From Bradyrhizobium sp. Rc3b (GTDB lineage Bacteria > Pseudomonadota > Alphaproteobacteria > Rhizobiales > Xanthobacteraceae), in the NCBI RefSeq assembly GCF_900114915.1, contig NZ_FOUS01000003.1, positions 496,001 through 560,000 of the forward strand: a stretch of DNA of 64,000 nt, given 5' to 3'. Position numbers and translations under genes: made by a program. Under the pieces are notes generated by a model. That model was not told where the DNA came from and made no database searches. It saw only the letters and a list, made by a program, of their open reading frames with translations. Below, in pieces: positions 7,648 through 16,769 of this stretch (position 1 is the first letter of the stretch; each line of letters starts with the position of its first letter).

Positions 7648-9132
7648 ATGCGCCCAGGTTCAATGCGCCTTGGCCGCGCCAATCTCGGCCGGCTGCCGCC
7701 AGCTGTCCGCCGCCCGGCCTACGACCGGTCGCGCATCACGCCCGGCATCGTGCATCTCGGCCTCGGCGCGTTTCATCGCGCGCATCAGGCCGTCGTCATC
7801 GACGATTGTCTTGCCGCAGGAGCCGCGTCCTGGGGCATCGTCGGCGCCAGCCTGCGCAGCCCGGATACGCGCGACGCCCTCGCCCCGCAGGATCATCTCT
7901 ATACCGTTGCCGTGCGCGCCGCCGAAGGCACCGAGCACCGCGTCATCGGCGCGCTGCTCGACAGCGTCGTCGCACGCGAAAGCCCGGCAGCGTTGGTCGA
8001 GCGGATGGTCGATCCCGCCATTCGTATCGTCTCGCTGACGGTCACCGAGAAGGGCTATTGCCACACGCCGCAGACCGGCGATCTCGACGAGCGGCATCCT
8101 GACATCGTGCATGATCTCAACAATTTCGACGCGCCGCGCTCGGCGCCCGGCTTCATCGTCGCTGCGCTGGCGCGGCGGCGCGCGCTGGGGGCCCCGCCGT
8201 TCACCGTGCTGTGCTGCGACAATCTCGCCGCCAACGGCCACACCGTGCAGCGGATCGTGACGCAGTTCGCCGCGCTCCGCTCCAGGGAACTCGGCAAGTG
8301 GATCGTGGACAATGCCGCTTTCCCCTCAACCATGGTCGACCGTATCGTTCCGGAGACGAATGATGCCGACCGCGATGCGGTCGCGAACGCGCTCGGCATG
8401 CGCGATGCCTGGCCTGTCATGACCGAGCCGTTCACGCAATGGGTGGTCGAGGATCGTTTCACCGCGGGCCGGCCCGACCTTGCTGCAGCGGGCGTCGAGC
8501 TCGTCGCCGACGTCAAGCCGTTCGAGTTGATGAAGCTGCGGCTGCTCAACGCCAGCCATTCGGCGCTGGCTTATCTCGGCTATCTCGCAGGCTACGAGAC
8601 CATCGCCGGCACCATGCCGGATCCGCATTTCGCGCGGCTTGCCGCACAGGTGATGGAGGAGGCCGCGGTGACGCTGACGATGCCTGCGGGCACTGACCTT
8701 GCTGCCTATCGCGCCTCGCTGCTGAAGCGCTTTGCCAATCCGGCGTTGCATCACCGCACCTGGCAGATCGCGATGGACGGCTCGCAGAAGCTGCCGCAGC
8801 GGCTGCTCGGCGCGATGCAGGATCGCCTCGCGAGGGGCCTGCCGATCGCAACGCATGCGCTCGCGGTGGCCGGCTGGATGCGCTATGTCAGCGGCCTCGA
8901 CGAGCAGGGTCGCACCATCGACGTGCGCGATCCCCTTGCCGCCGAATTCGCCGCGCTGGCGCGCGAGGCGGGGCCTGTTGCCGAGCGGCTCGCGCCTGCA
9001 CTGCTCGGGGTTCAGAAGGTGTTCGGGCCGCTGGGTGCTGATCCGCGCCTGCGCGAGGCCGTGACCACGGCGCTCGGCCGTCTTTACACGGAAGGTGCGC
9101 GGCGGGCCGTGGAGACGCTCGTCTCGGCCTGA
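7648..9132 (+). CDS. uxuB: Mannitol dehydrogenase family protein, probable fructuronate reductase (UxuB)
   Basis: This 494-residue protein has the long-chain mannitol dehydrogenase fold. The N-terminal NAD-binding segment is IVHLGLGAFHRAHQAVVIDD, and the catalytic region contains the family segment MKLRLLNASHSALAYLG with the conserved Lys, Asn and His. With uxuA nearby, reduction of D-fructuronate to D-mannonate is the most likely reaction; mannitol or altronate oxidation are alternatives. The ATG at 7648 has AGGGGAG upstream. It diverges from the GntR regulator across the palindromic operator. Confidence 0.87.
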   Translation: MRPGSMRLGRANLGRLPPAVRRPAYDRSRITPGIVHLGLGAFHRAHQAVVIDDCLAAGAASWGIVGASLRSPDTRDALAPQDHLYTVAVRAAEGTEHRVIGALLDSVVARESPAALVERMVDPAIRIVSLTVTEKGYCHTPQTGDLDERHPDIVHDLNNFDAPRSAPGFIVAALARRRALGAPPFTVLCCDNLAANGHTVQRIVTQFAALRSRELGKWIVDNAAFPSTMVDRIVPETNDADRDAVANALGMRDAWPVMTEPFTQWVVEDRFTAGRPDLAAAGVELVADVKPFELMKLRLLNASHSALAYLGYLAGYETIAGTMPDPHFARLAAQVMEEAAVTLTMPAGTDLAAYRASLLKRFANPALHHRTWQIAMDGSQKLPQRLLGAMQDRLARGLPIATHALAVAGWMRYVSGLDEQGRTIDVRDPLAAEFAALAREAGPVAERLAPALLGVQKVFGPLGADPRLREAVTTALGRLYTEGARRAVETLVSA

Positions 9133-9230
9133 CCACTGAGCGGGCAATGCTGCACTGCGGTCTAAATCGGACACAAGGTCGAACGGAAGTCGCGCTTGAT
9201 TTTTGCCTGTCCTTGCCCCACCCGAGAGCG

Positions 9231-9638
9231 ATGGCAAAGGACAGCAAGATCATCGCCGCCAACGCGGCCTTTTACGCCGCGTTTTCGACCGGCGACTTCG
9301 ACGGCATGGAACGGATGTGGGCGGACGACGACGGGATCTCCTGCATCCATCCCGGTTGGCCGGCCATCATCGGGCGCGCGACGGTGATCGGAAGCTGGCG
9401 CGACATCCTGCAAAGCCCGGAGCGGCCGCAGATCGTCTGCGCCGAGCCGCAGGTCATCGTCGACGGCGATAGCGCCCGCGTGCTCTGCATCGAGATCGTC
9501 GACGGCACCGCCCTGGCCGCCGCGAACCATTTTCGCCGCGTCGGGGACGAGTGGCGCCTGGTGCACCATCAGTCGAGCCCGATCGCGCAGATTGTCGAGC
9601 AGGCTGAAGACGATAGAACGAGCCACCGGGTCCACTGA
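9231..9638 (+). CDS. SnoaL/NTF2-like small protein
   Basis: The 135-residue product has the NTF2-like cone fold signature: an N-terminal helix (IIAANAAFYAAFSTGDFDGM), the WADDD-SCIHPGWP segment and C-terminal beta strands ending NHFRRVGDEWRLVHHQSSP. Proteins of this kind act as small isomerases or ligand-binding modules, and the sequence does not tell which. The start is the ATG at 9231, 98 bases after uxuB; longer upstream forms do not resemble the family. It could be cotranscribed with uxuB, but nothing else links it to hexuronate metabolism. Confidence 0.8.
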   Translation: MAKDSKIIAANAAFYAAFSTGDFDGMERMWADDDGISCIHPGWPAIIGRATVIGSWRDILQSPERPQIVCAEPQVIVDGDSARVLCIEIVDGTALAAANHFRRVGDEWRLVHHQSSPIAQIVEQAEDDRTSHRVH

Positions 9639-9662
9639 ACGCGGCGGACACACGAGCGTGAT

Positions 9663-10406
9663 CTACTGTGCATGGGGTTGTTTTTCAGTTTCTAGTTTGG
9701 CCAGTTCCGACAGGTCATCCAGCACGGCCCGCGCCGCGGAAAAATCATCATCCGCAAAGAACATGCTGCGGGTGATCAGAACCGGAATGCCGGCGCGTGA
9801 GGCCGCCATCAGCCCGTTGGCGGAATCCTCTATTGCCACGCAGTCGGCCGCGCCGAGCTGCAGCCGCGCCAGCGTTTCCAGATAGACGTCCGGTGCCGGT
9901 TTCTTGTGCCTGACATCGTCACCGGCGACGATGGCGTCGAACTCGGCAGCCCAGTTCGCCCCCAGCGCCTGCGACAGCAGCGCATCGATGTTGCCGTGCG
10001 AGGTCGTGGTCGCAATCGCCAGCCGCTGGCCGCGCGCCTTCGCCGCAGCGAGCAGCTCCGTCACGCCCGGCCTTAAGGGACAGCAACCGGTCTCGATCAG
10101 CCCGGCATAGTGCGCGGTCTTGATGTGGTGAAGCGCGGCGATGGCCTCGTCCGGCAATGACGGGCTGATCCCTAATCTTTCGTGGTAAGCGCGCATGCGC
10201 TCCTTGCCGCCGGTCACCCGCAGCAGGTCCTTATAGAGAGCGCGGTCCCACTGCCAGTCGAGACCGTGGCGGGCGAAGGCATGGTTGAAGGCCTGCCGAT
10301 GCAGTTCCTCCGTCTCGGCCAGGGTGCCGTCGACGTCGAAGATCAGCGCGGCCGCGCGCCGGATCAGCGCATCCGCCGGGGCGAAAGCGAGCGCCTCTGC
10401 CTGCAT
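9663..10406 (-). CDS. HAD-superfamily hydrolase, CbbY/phosphoglycolate phosphatase-like
   Basis: The 247-residue protein contains motif I FDVDGTLAETEE (nucleophile Asp24), motif II IATTTSH, and the motif III/IV region KKPAPDVYLETL followed by CVAIEDSANGLMAA. The cap is the alpha-helical type found in CbbY and beta-phosphoglucomutase-like phosphatases, so it probably dephosphorylates a small phosphorylated sugar or glycolate. The ATG at 10406 has GGGAGG nine bases upstream. The gene converges with the SnoaL gene and diverges from the SDR-like gene. Confidence 0.88.
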   Translation of the reverse strand: MQAEALAFAPADALIRRAAALIFDVDGTLAETEELHRQAFNHAFARHGLDWQWDRALYKDLLRVTGGKERMRAYHERLGISPSLPDEAIAALHHIKTAHYAGLIETGCCPLRPGVTELLAAAKARGQRLAIATTTSHGNIDALLSQALGANWAAEFDAIVAGDDVRHKKPAPDVYLETLARLQLGAADCVAIEDSANGLMAASRAGIPVLITRSMFFADDDFSAARAVLDDLSELAKLETEKQPHAQ

Positions 10407-10552
10407 GATCGATGCCTCCCTGTGACAGGCGAACATCGCCCGAGGCAGAAGGCGAGACAAATCGCAATATCTTTTGCCGGACCCAAAAATCTCTTATGAG
10501 CAAACGACGCGCGACGGCGCGGACGGGAACTTTCGACCTGCACGGGAGACGC

Positions 10553-11401
10553 ATGCGGCTCTTCATCCTTGGCCTCGGCTATAGTGCCCGGCATTTCGTC
10601 CGCAAACATCGCGGCAGCTTCTCGCATATCGCCGGCACCGTGCGCGATCCCGCGCAGCGGAACGGCCTTGCCGACATCGAGGTCCACGCCTTCTCCGGCG
10701 AGCCCCTCGCACGCGAGACGACCGAGCAGGTCCGCGATGCCGACGTCCTTGTGGTGTCGATCCCGCCCGGTAGCGGCGGCGATCCCGCCATCACGGCGTT
10801 CGGCGACGTGTTGGCGGCGGGCCGCCGCAAGATCGTCTATCTCTCCACCATCGGCGTCTACGGCGATCACGGCGGCGGCTGGGTCGACGAGAGTACCCCG
10901 CCGCAGGCAACGCTCGACCGCGCCCGCATGCGGATTGCTGCCGAGCAGGCCTGGATGGACATTGCGCACGGCGATGCCGCGATCCTGCGGCTTGCGGGCA
11001 TCTACGGCCCCGGCCGCAACGCGCTGGCGACATTTCGAGCGGGAACGGCGCGTCGCATCATCAAGCCCGGCCAGGTCTTCAACCGCATCCACGTCGACGA
11101 CATCGCGAGCGCGATCATGGCCGCGATTCAGCACAGGGGCGGCGGGACCTGGAACGTCTGCGACGACGAGCCGGCACCGCCGCAGGACGTGATCGCCTAT
11201 GCGGCGAAACTGATGGGCGTTGCGCCGCCGCCGGAAGAGGCGTTTGCCACCGCCGAGATGTCGGCGATGGCGCGCAGCTTCTATGCCAGCAGCGCCCGCG
11301 TCTCCAATGCGAGACTAAAGCGCGAGCTCGGCGTCACGCTTGTCCACCCGACCTATCGGCACGGCCTCGATGCGCTGTGGCATGCAGGCGAAGCACGATA
11401 G
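10553..11401 (+). CDS. NAD(P)-binding epimerase/reductase of the extended SDR type (YeeZ-like)
   Basis: The 282-residue product begins with a Rossmann nucleotide-binding segment (RLFILGLGYSARHF), has VVSIPPGSGGDP in place of the usual post-beta4 region, YLSTIGVYGDHGGGWVDE resembling the catalytic strand of epimerases, and LRLAGIYGPGRNAL typical of the extended SDR family. The canonical YxxxK is not obvious, as is common in YeeZ-like members. The ATG at 10553 follows a GGGAG box. The substrate is unknown. Confidence 0.8.
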   Translation: MRLFILGLGYSARHFVRKHRGSFSHIAGTVRDPAQRNGLADIEVHAFSGEPLARETTEQVRDADVLVVSIPPGSGGDPAITAFGDVLAAGRRKIVYLSTIGVYGDHGGGWVDESTPPQATLDRARMRIAAEQAWMDIAHGDAAILRLAGIYGPGRNALATFRAGTARRIIKPGQVFNRIHVDDIASAIMAAIQHRGGGTWNVCDDEPAPPQDVIAYAAKLMGVAPPPEEAFATAEMSAMARSFYASSARVSNARLKRELGVTLVHPTYRHGLDALWHAGEAR

Positions 11402-11521
11402 GGTTCCGGCGTCCCGGCGCGTCCCAGACATGCTTTGCCCGCGCTTGACTTCGCGCCGGTGCAGTCGTGATCTAGGCGTGCAACGAGCCGCTCACACAAC
11501 GAGCTCGTGCGGGAGGACATA

Positions 11522-12790
11522 ATGAACAAGACGATCGCCATGATCGCGGCGGCGGCTGCCGTCATCACATTCAGCACGGCCATCGCCGCGCCGCTGCCCG
11601 AAGCCAAACCCGACGATGTCGGCTTCTCCAGTCAGGGCCTTGCGCGCCTCGACAATTTCTTCGCTCGCGAGATCGCCGCCAAGCGCGTCCCCGGCGCGGT
11701 GGTCGCCATCGCGCGCGACGGCAAGCTCGTGCACTACAAGGCTTACGGCATGCTCGATCCGGACAAGGGCACGCCGATGCCGATCGATGCGATCTTCGCG
11801 CTGGCCTCGATGACCAAGCCGATGGCCGCGGTCGCGGGCCTGACGCTGATGGAGCAGGGTCGGCTGCCCCTCCAGGCCAAGCTGTCCGATTACTATCCCG
11901 GCTTTGCCGACATGAAGGTCGGCGTGACCGAGGCCAACGGTTCGCTCAAGCTGGAGCCGCAGGCCTCGCCGATCTTCATCCACGATCTCTACCGGCACAC
12001 CTCCGGATTGATGTATGGCGGCCGGCCAGACAGTTCGAGCCCGGTGGCCCGGCAATATCCTGACGGCGTCGCGCCCGCGATCGAAGGCGACACCCAGGCC
12101 TTCATCGACCGCATCACCAAGCTGCCGCTGGCGCATCAGCCCTCGACCGAGTTCGAATACGGTTTTTCGATCGACGTGCTCGGCGCCGTCGTCGAGAAGG
12201 TGAGCGAGCAGAAGCTCGGCGAGTATCTCGCCGCCAATGTCTGGCAGCCGCTCGGCATGAAGGACGCGACTTTCCATCCGACCGACGCGCAGCGCCCTCG
12301 CCTCGCCCGCCCGTTTGCCAACGATCCGCTGACCGGCAAGCCGCAGGCGATCAAGCTGCTCGACACCCCGACCAAGTTCGACTGCGGCGGCGCCTGCTCG
12401 TTTGCGACGGTCGGCGACTACGCCCGCTTCGGGCAGATGCTGCTCAACGGCGGCGAGCTCGACGGCCAGCGCATCCTCGGTCCGAAGACCGTGCATCACA
12501 TGACGACCAACCATCTTGGCCCCGAGATCAAGAACAACGTGGCCAATGTCGAGCCGCATCGCGGCGGCTTCGGCTTCGGCCTTTCGGTCGCGGTTCGCAC
12601 CAGCGAAGGGCTGTCGTCGGTCCCCGGCAATCCCGGCGAGTTCACCTGGAACGGCGCCTACGGAACGCAATTCTTCTGCGACCCGAAGGAGCGTCTCGTC
12701 GTCGTGGTGGGAACGGCTGCGCCGGGCGAGCTCAGAAAGTATTATCGCGAGCAGGTTCAGGACATCGTCTATGGTGCGATGGTGAAGTGA
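11522..12790 (+). CDS. Serine hydrolase of the class C beta-lactamase fold (exported)
   Basis: The 422-residue protein has a signal peptide (residues 1-23, ending STAIAA) and a beta-lactamase/esterase domain. The SxxK motif is Ser96-Met-Thr-Lys99 in LASMTKPM, and a Tyr motif is plausible in FEYGFSIDVLG. The HRGGFGFG segment replaces the KTG box, which argues for an esterase or peptidase rather than a true beta-lactamase. The start at 11522 follows GGGAGG. A strong hairpin terminator follows 20 bases after the stop. Acts in the periplasm; substrate unknown. Confidence 0.87.
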   Translation: MNKTIAMIAAAAAVITFSTAIAAPLPEAKPDDVGFSSQGLARLDNFFAREIAAKRVPGAVVAIARDGKLVHYKAYGMLDPDKGTPMPIDAIFALASMTKPMAAVAGLTLMEQGRLPLQAKLSDYYPGFADMKVGVTEANGSLKLEPQASPIFIHDLYRHTSGLMYGGRPDSSSPVARQYPDGVAPAIEGDTQAFIDRITKLPLAHQPSTEFEYGFSIDVLGAVVEKVSEQKLGEYLAANVWQPLGMKDATFHPTDAQRPRLARPFANDPLTGKPQAIKLLDTPTKFDCGGACSFATVGDYARFGQMLLNGGELDGQRILGPKTVHHMTTNHLGPEIKNNVANVEPHRGGFGFGLSVAVRTSEGLSSVPGNPGEFTWNGAYGTQFFCDPKERLVVVVGTAAPGELRKYYREQVQDIVYGAMVK

Positions 12791-12809
12791 GATCGGCGCG
12801 CACTGAACG

Positions 12810-12840
12810 AAAAAGGGCGGCCGATCGGGCCGCCCTTTTG
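12810..12840. terminator. Bidirectional intrinsic terminator between convergent genes
   Basis: The stem AAAAGGGCGGCC / GGCCGCCCTTTT encloses a short loop and gives a T-run in either direction. It lies between the stop of the plus-strand hydrolase gene (12790) and the stop of the minus-strand dienelactone hydrolase-like gene (12855), so it can serve both. Confidence 0.9.
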
Positions 12841-12854
12841 TTCTGACCCAGCGC

Positions 12855-13742
12855 TCAGCTCAACACGCCGTACTTCTTGAACCAGGCCTGCGCCTGCTTC
12901 CAGGCATCTTCCGCGGCGTCCTTGCGGTAACTGCCGCGGTAGTCGGCATGGAAGCCGTGCGGCGCTTCGGGGTAGATCTTGAATTCGGCCGTCTTCTTGC
13001 TCTGCTCGAGCGCGGCCTTCATCTGCTCGACCTGGGCGACGGGAATGCCGGTATCGGCGCCACCATAAAGGCCGAGCACCGGCGCCTTCATCTCGGGGGC
13101 GAGCTGCATCGGGCTCTTCGGCAACAGCGGATTTTCGGGGTCGACCAAGGTGCCATAGAAGGCGACGCCGGCCTTGAGCGCGCCGCTGTGGGCGGCATAT
13201 TCCCAGACCGTGCGACCGCCCCGGCAGAAGCCGATGATGCCGAGCTTGACCGTGTCACCGCCCTGCGATCCTGCCCATGCCACCGTCGCGTCGAGATCGG
13301 ACATGAGCTCCGCGTCCGGCTTGGCATTGACCACCGGCAACAGATCCTTGACCTCGGCGACCTTGGTCAGATCGATGCCTTTGCGGAAGTAATAGTCAGG
13401 CGCGATTGCGAACGCACCAAGCTTGGCGAGGCGCCGCGTCACGTCCTTGATGTATTCGTGCAAGCCGAAGATCTCCATCGCCACGATGATCACCGGCACC
13501 TTGGTATTGCCGGCAGGACGGGCGAAATAGACGGGCATCTCTTCGGAGCCGACCTTGATCCTGGCGTCACCGACCTGAAGACCATTGGCGTCGGTCGTGA
13601 TCGCCTCGGCGCGCACGGGCCCGGCCGCAAGCGTGTAGCCGGCGGCGACGGCCGCGGTGGCGCTCATGAATCCGCGGCGCGAAACCGGGGCGGCTTTCGT
13701 CAACCCGACGACGTCGGATGTCATGGTGGTTTCGAAGCTCAT
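12855..13742 (-). CDS. Dienelactone hydrolase family protein with Tat signal
   Basis: This 295-residue protein has a twin-arginine signal (VSRRGFM, Arg22-Arg23, then a hydrophobic stretch to about residue 46) and a dienelactone hydrolase domain. The triad is Cys173 (GIIGFCRGGR), Asp230 (LYGGADTGIP) and His262 (EAPHGFHADY). Family members hydrolyse dienelactones or other small esters; export via Tat suggests a periplasmic role. The ATG at 13742 is preferred over an upstream in-frame start because the signal stays near the N-terminus. The gene is convergent with the beta-lactamase-fold gene. Confidence 0.88.
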   Translation of the reverse strand: MSFETTMTSDVVGLTKAAPVSRRGFMSATAAVAAGYTLAAGPVRAEAITTDANGLQVGDARIKVGSEEMPVYFARPAGNTKVPVIIVAMEIFGLHEYIKDVTRRLAKLGAFAIAPDYYFRKGIDLTKVAEVKDLLPVVNAKPDAELMSDLDATVAWAGSQGGDTVKLGIIGFCRGGRTVWEYAAHSGALKAGVAFYGTLVDPENPLLPKSPMQLAPEMKAPVLGLYGGADTGIPVAQVEQMKAALEQSKKTAEFKIYPEAPHGFHADYRGSYRKDAAEDAWKQAQAWFKKYGVLS

Positions 13743-14399
13743 CGGTCTATCCCTTGCTGCCTGTACTGATGCCCCCGGGGGCGACGCATTCGCCAATAGT
13801 TGCCGGCGAGATGCAAATCACCAGCCTGCGAGCACGCGCGCTTTCAGGCCAGACCGTGCCAGGCGACCGTGGCTGCCAATGCTGCACGACGTTGAATGGC
13901 GCTGACTATTTCGAGTCCAAACGACACTCTGACATTCCCATCGCTCGTGCGCCGGACTTAACCGTCTAGCTGCACTGCATCGCAACATCCATTAACCGAA
14001 AAAGACGGTTCTCTCACGGCTGCCCGCACCGCCAATTGCCGCGGCTGATGCGCATGTGCGCGCATTCGACGCGCTCACCCGCAACAAATGGACACCGCAG
14101 CGGCAATAATGACACATCATGTTGCTCGCGCATCGGCACATCACCGTCAATCACGTGCGAGCCGTCGTCATTTGATTGAAATTTTCAGCGGACTTGAGCC
14201 GTGCGATTTACTCGAACTTTCTTTGTGACGCCCTAGTTCCACGGCCGGAAGTTCCATCTCTGCAACGAGAGCTTCTTCCCCACGCGCGGTCCGCCGTCCG
14301 GCAACGGACCAAGGGTCACGCGAGGACTTCATTCTCGTCCACACAGATTGCGCACCCCAAGGCTCAATTGAATAAAGCTTTATCCGATCTGGAATTGAA
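13743..14399. other. Intergenic region without a supported gene
   Basis: About 650 bases separate the divergent dienelactone hydrolase-like and MarR-like genes. I find no reading frame with a plausible start and conserved-looking translation. It must hold the promoters for both genes, but I cannot pick a convincing -35/-10 pair. Confidence 0.5.
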
Positions 14400-14978
14400 A
14401 TGAATTTGGCTCGCGAATCGATTGAACTGTTGGAGCAAGTCGCACGAATCCTGTGGTTCGAAGGCACCAAGCACGGCTTGCGCGACCGCGAGTGGATGGC
14501 GCTGCGCTTCCTCTCCCGCGCCAACCGTTTTTCCCGGACGCCTTCGGCGCTCGCAAGTTACGTCGGCACCACGCGCGGCACTGCCTCGTTCATCATCGGG
14601 GAGCTCGAGCGGCTGGGTTACATCGAGCGAAAACGCTCGGCCACCGACAAGCGCTCGGTGATGCTGAGCGTGACGCAGCAGGGCAAGAAGTTCCTGGTAC
14701 GCGACCCCGTCAGTGTTCTCATCGAGGCGATTGCCGTCCTCGACGACGAGGTCAAGATCCGTTTCCGCGACACGTTCCGGCACGTGCTGGATCAGTCGGA
14801 CGCGGCCGAGCAGCGGCACCACACCGACGTCTGCAAGCGATGCATCTTCCTCCGCGAGGAGCGCACCACCACCGACAGCAAGGCAGCGGCCGAGTTCAGC
14901 TGCCGCCTGTTTCGCTCGCCGATCGCGGAAGCGGAGGTCGATCTGCTATGCACCAGCTTCGAGCATCACCGCCAATAG
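14400..14978 (+). CDS. MarR-like winged-helix regulator with C-terminal four-cysteine cluster (paralogue 1)
   Basis: The 192-residue protein has a winged-helix segment (about residues 28-92: GLRDREWMALRFL, RTPSALASYVGTTRGTAS, KRSATDKRSVMLSVTQQG). The C-terminal 50 residues hold Cys145, Cys148, Cys168 and Cys184, a C-x2-C-x19-C-x15-C pattern. A paralogue with the same Cys arrangement is encoded at 52449-53084, beyond the other end of the flagellar cluster. The conserved cysteines suggest metal, Fe-S or redox sensing; that is inference. The ATG at 14400 has only a weak ribosome-binding site. The neighbouring gene (14993) is convergent, so no operon partner points to a target. Confidence 0.8.
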   Translation: MNLARESIELLEQVARILWFEGTKHGLRDREWMALRFLSRANRFSRTPSALASYVGTTRGTASFIIGELERLGYIERKRSATDKRSVMLSVTQQGKKFLVRDPVSVLIEAIAVLDDEVKIRFRDTFRHVLDQSDAAEQRHHTDVCKRCIFLREERTTTDSKAAAEFSCRLFRSPIAEAEVDLLCTSFEHHRQ

Positions 14979-14992
14979 AGGACAGCCCTCGA

Positions 14993-15949
14993 TCAGGGCG
15001 TCGCCTTGCGTGACGAATAGATGACACCGCCGCTCGCCTCCACCACCAGGCGCCCGTTCTCACTCCTGATCTCCTCGATGCGGCCAAGGCCGGGCACCTG
15101 CTGTCCCAGCACCGCCTCGATGACGCCGTTCGGACCCTGCAGGATCGCAATGCCTTCATAGGCCTGGCGGACCGACCAGCCCTTGATCACCTTCCGCGGC
15201 GCCGGCGCGCGCTCCGACGGAGACACCGAGCCCGTGAACTCAGGTGCTGCGGCCGAGGCCAGCATCGATCCTTGCTGTGGCGAGGGCTGCGATTGCACCA
15301 TGGCCGGCGCCGGAGCCGGCGTCTGAACCTGTGCTTGAGCGAGCTTGTCGAGCTTCACTGTCGAGGACGAACTCACCCGCTCGATACGGTCCAAATTCTC
15401 GGCGAACCTGCCGAAACGGTCATTGGTCGCCTTGCTCGATTGATCCACCGCGGTGCGCAGGCCGTCGAGATTTTCCGACACGCCCGACACCTGCTTGCGC
15501 AGATGCGCGACGGTCTCGCGCAGATTCCTGATCTCCGTATTGGCTGCAACGTTGTTCTGGGCGGGCTGCGTGGTGAGATAGGCGATCACGCCGGTGCAGG
15601 CGCAGACCACCAACATGGCGGCGACCGCCAATGTTGCGAGCGGCGCAACCCATGTCGGACGGGGCGGCGCGGGCTTGGCGACGATCACGGCCGGCTTGAT
15701 CACTGTCGGCGCGGGCTTGGGGATCGCCATCTTGTCGAGACGCGCCTTGGCGCGAATACGTTTCAGCCCCTCGAGTGCCTCCTTCGCGAGAGCTTCATCG
15801 CTTGCCGCGGCCGATGCCCGCTTTGCGCCCGCAGCGGGCCTGGGCGCTCGCGCCATATCGTCCTTCGTATCGCGTGCTTCGAGAGTCGGCTTCGTCGTCG
15901 CGGAAACATCAGCGGTCGCGTTGGGACGAGCTTGTCCATCGGACAACAT
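14993..15949 (-). CDS. Uncharacterised single-span membrane protein with coiled coil
   Basis: The 318-residue product is not recognised. It has a charged, Ala/Lys-rich cytoplasmic part (1-98), one membrane span (about 100-125, VAPLATLAVAAMLVVCACTG), a likely periplasmic coiled coil (about 137-190), a Pro/Ala/Gln-rich linker, and a compact C-terminal domain (about 253-318) containing SVRQAYEGIAILQGPNGVIE and a final VVEASGGVIYSS strand. The organisation recalls a cell-envelope scaffold or polar-organising protein, but no catalytic motif is visible. The ATG at 15949 is the only good start. The gene faces a long region upstream of the flagellar regulator. Confidence 0.75.
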   Translation of the reverse strand: MLSDGQARPNATADVSATTKPTLEARDTKDDMARAPRPAAGAKRASAAASDEALAKEALEGLKRIRAKARLDKMAIPKPAPTVIKPAVIVAKPAPPRPTWVAPLATLAVAAMLVVCACTGVIAYLTTQPAQNNVAANTEIRNLRETVAHLRKQVSGVSENLDGLRTAVDQSSKATNDRFGRFAENLDRIERVSSSSTVKLDKLAQAQVQTPAPAPAMVQSQPSPQQGSMLASAAAPEFTGSVSPSERAPAPRKVIKGWSVRQAYEGIAILQGPNGVIEAVLGQQVPGLGRIEEIRSENGRLVVEASGGVIYSSRKATP

Positions 15950-16769
15950 GTGAAAATGCTCCGTTCGGTTCGATCTGTCGAACGGTGACGTTATTTGCCG
16001 AAGCTTGCCTGAAACGTGCGCATCGAAAACTTTTCCATCGCGCGCGATGCGACGTCACATGAGTCAATCGCGTCATGCACGTGGCGAGAGTGCGACTCGA
16101 AAGACACACACTCGCCAAGATTTCGCCAAGCTGGAGTCTCGCCGCCACACGTGAGTCGAATTGTCGCATGGGGAAACACTCCCATGAGAGTCAATCCCGG
16201 GTTGAAAACCCCTCGGTATGCCTCATCCCCCACACCACCTAAAATAGCTGTGATTGTACGGGGATGCGGAACCTTAGACCCATCACGATGCAGAACTAGT
16301 TTAGTTTCCAAATCAACTGATGCGTTTGAATATATCAAGAAACAACCCGAAACAAACCAACAGCATCAAGCACACGTAGCAATCGCTTTGTTACGCACGC
16401 TTGATCGGAAATCGGCAATTGTTACGGTCCTACTCAAGTGATTCTCGCCAGTTGGCGAGGAGATCGACACAGATTCAGTGGCGTTCGGACGCGATGAGCA
16501 ACTTGGCGCAACTGTTCTAGGTCGTTTCTCAATCCGCCCCGCGAGGTGATCCGTAAGACACCCGCCGGGCCTCACGCAGTAAGCGTTCAGTATCGAGTTG
16601 AAGTAACAGGCCTGCGAGACGCAGGCACTGAATGCGTAGGGCTGCCCGCGAATATCGAAACCATAACAACGGTTCGCGGGAAGGAATGTCGTCAAACAGC
16701 ATCGTTGCCGAGCCGGGCATCACAACAACCAACCGGCCGCGACAGGTGCGAAACAGGGGCGAAAGACTG
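15950..16769. other. Long intergenic region upstream of lafR/ftcR
   Basis: These 820 bases are visibly richer in A and T than the flanking genes. I see no supportable gene; short frames on either strand look like chance. It must hold the promoter and possibly a long leader of the flagellar master regulator. No clear repeat or operator stands out beyond short inverted sequences. Confidence 0.5.

Noticed and set aside
15991..16338. A minus-strand reading frame upstream of lafR
   Set aside because: No ribosome-binding site, no recognisable domain and atypical composition; it is more likely part of the regulatory region.
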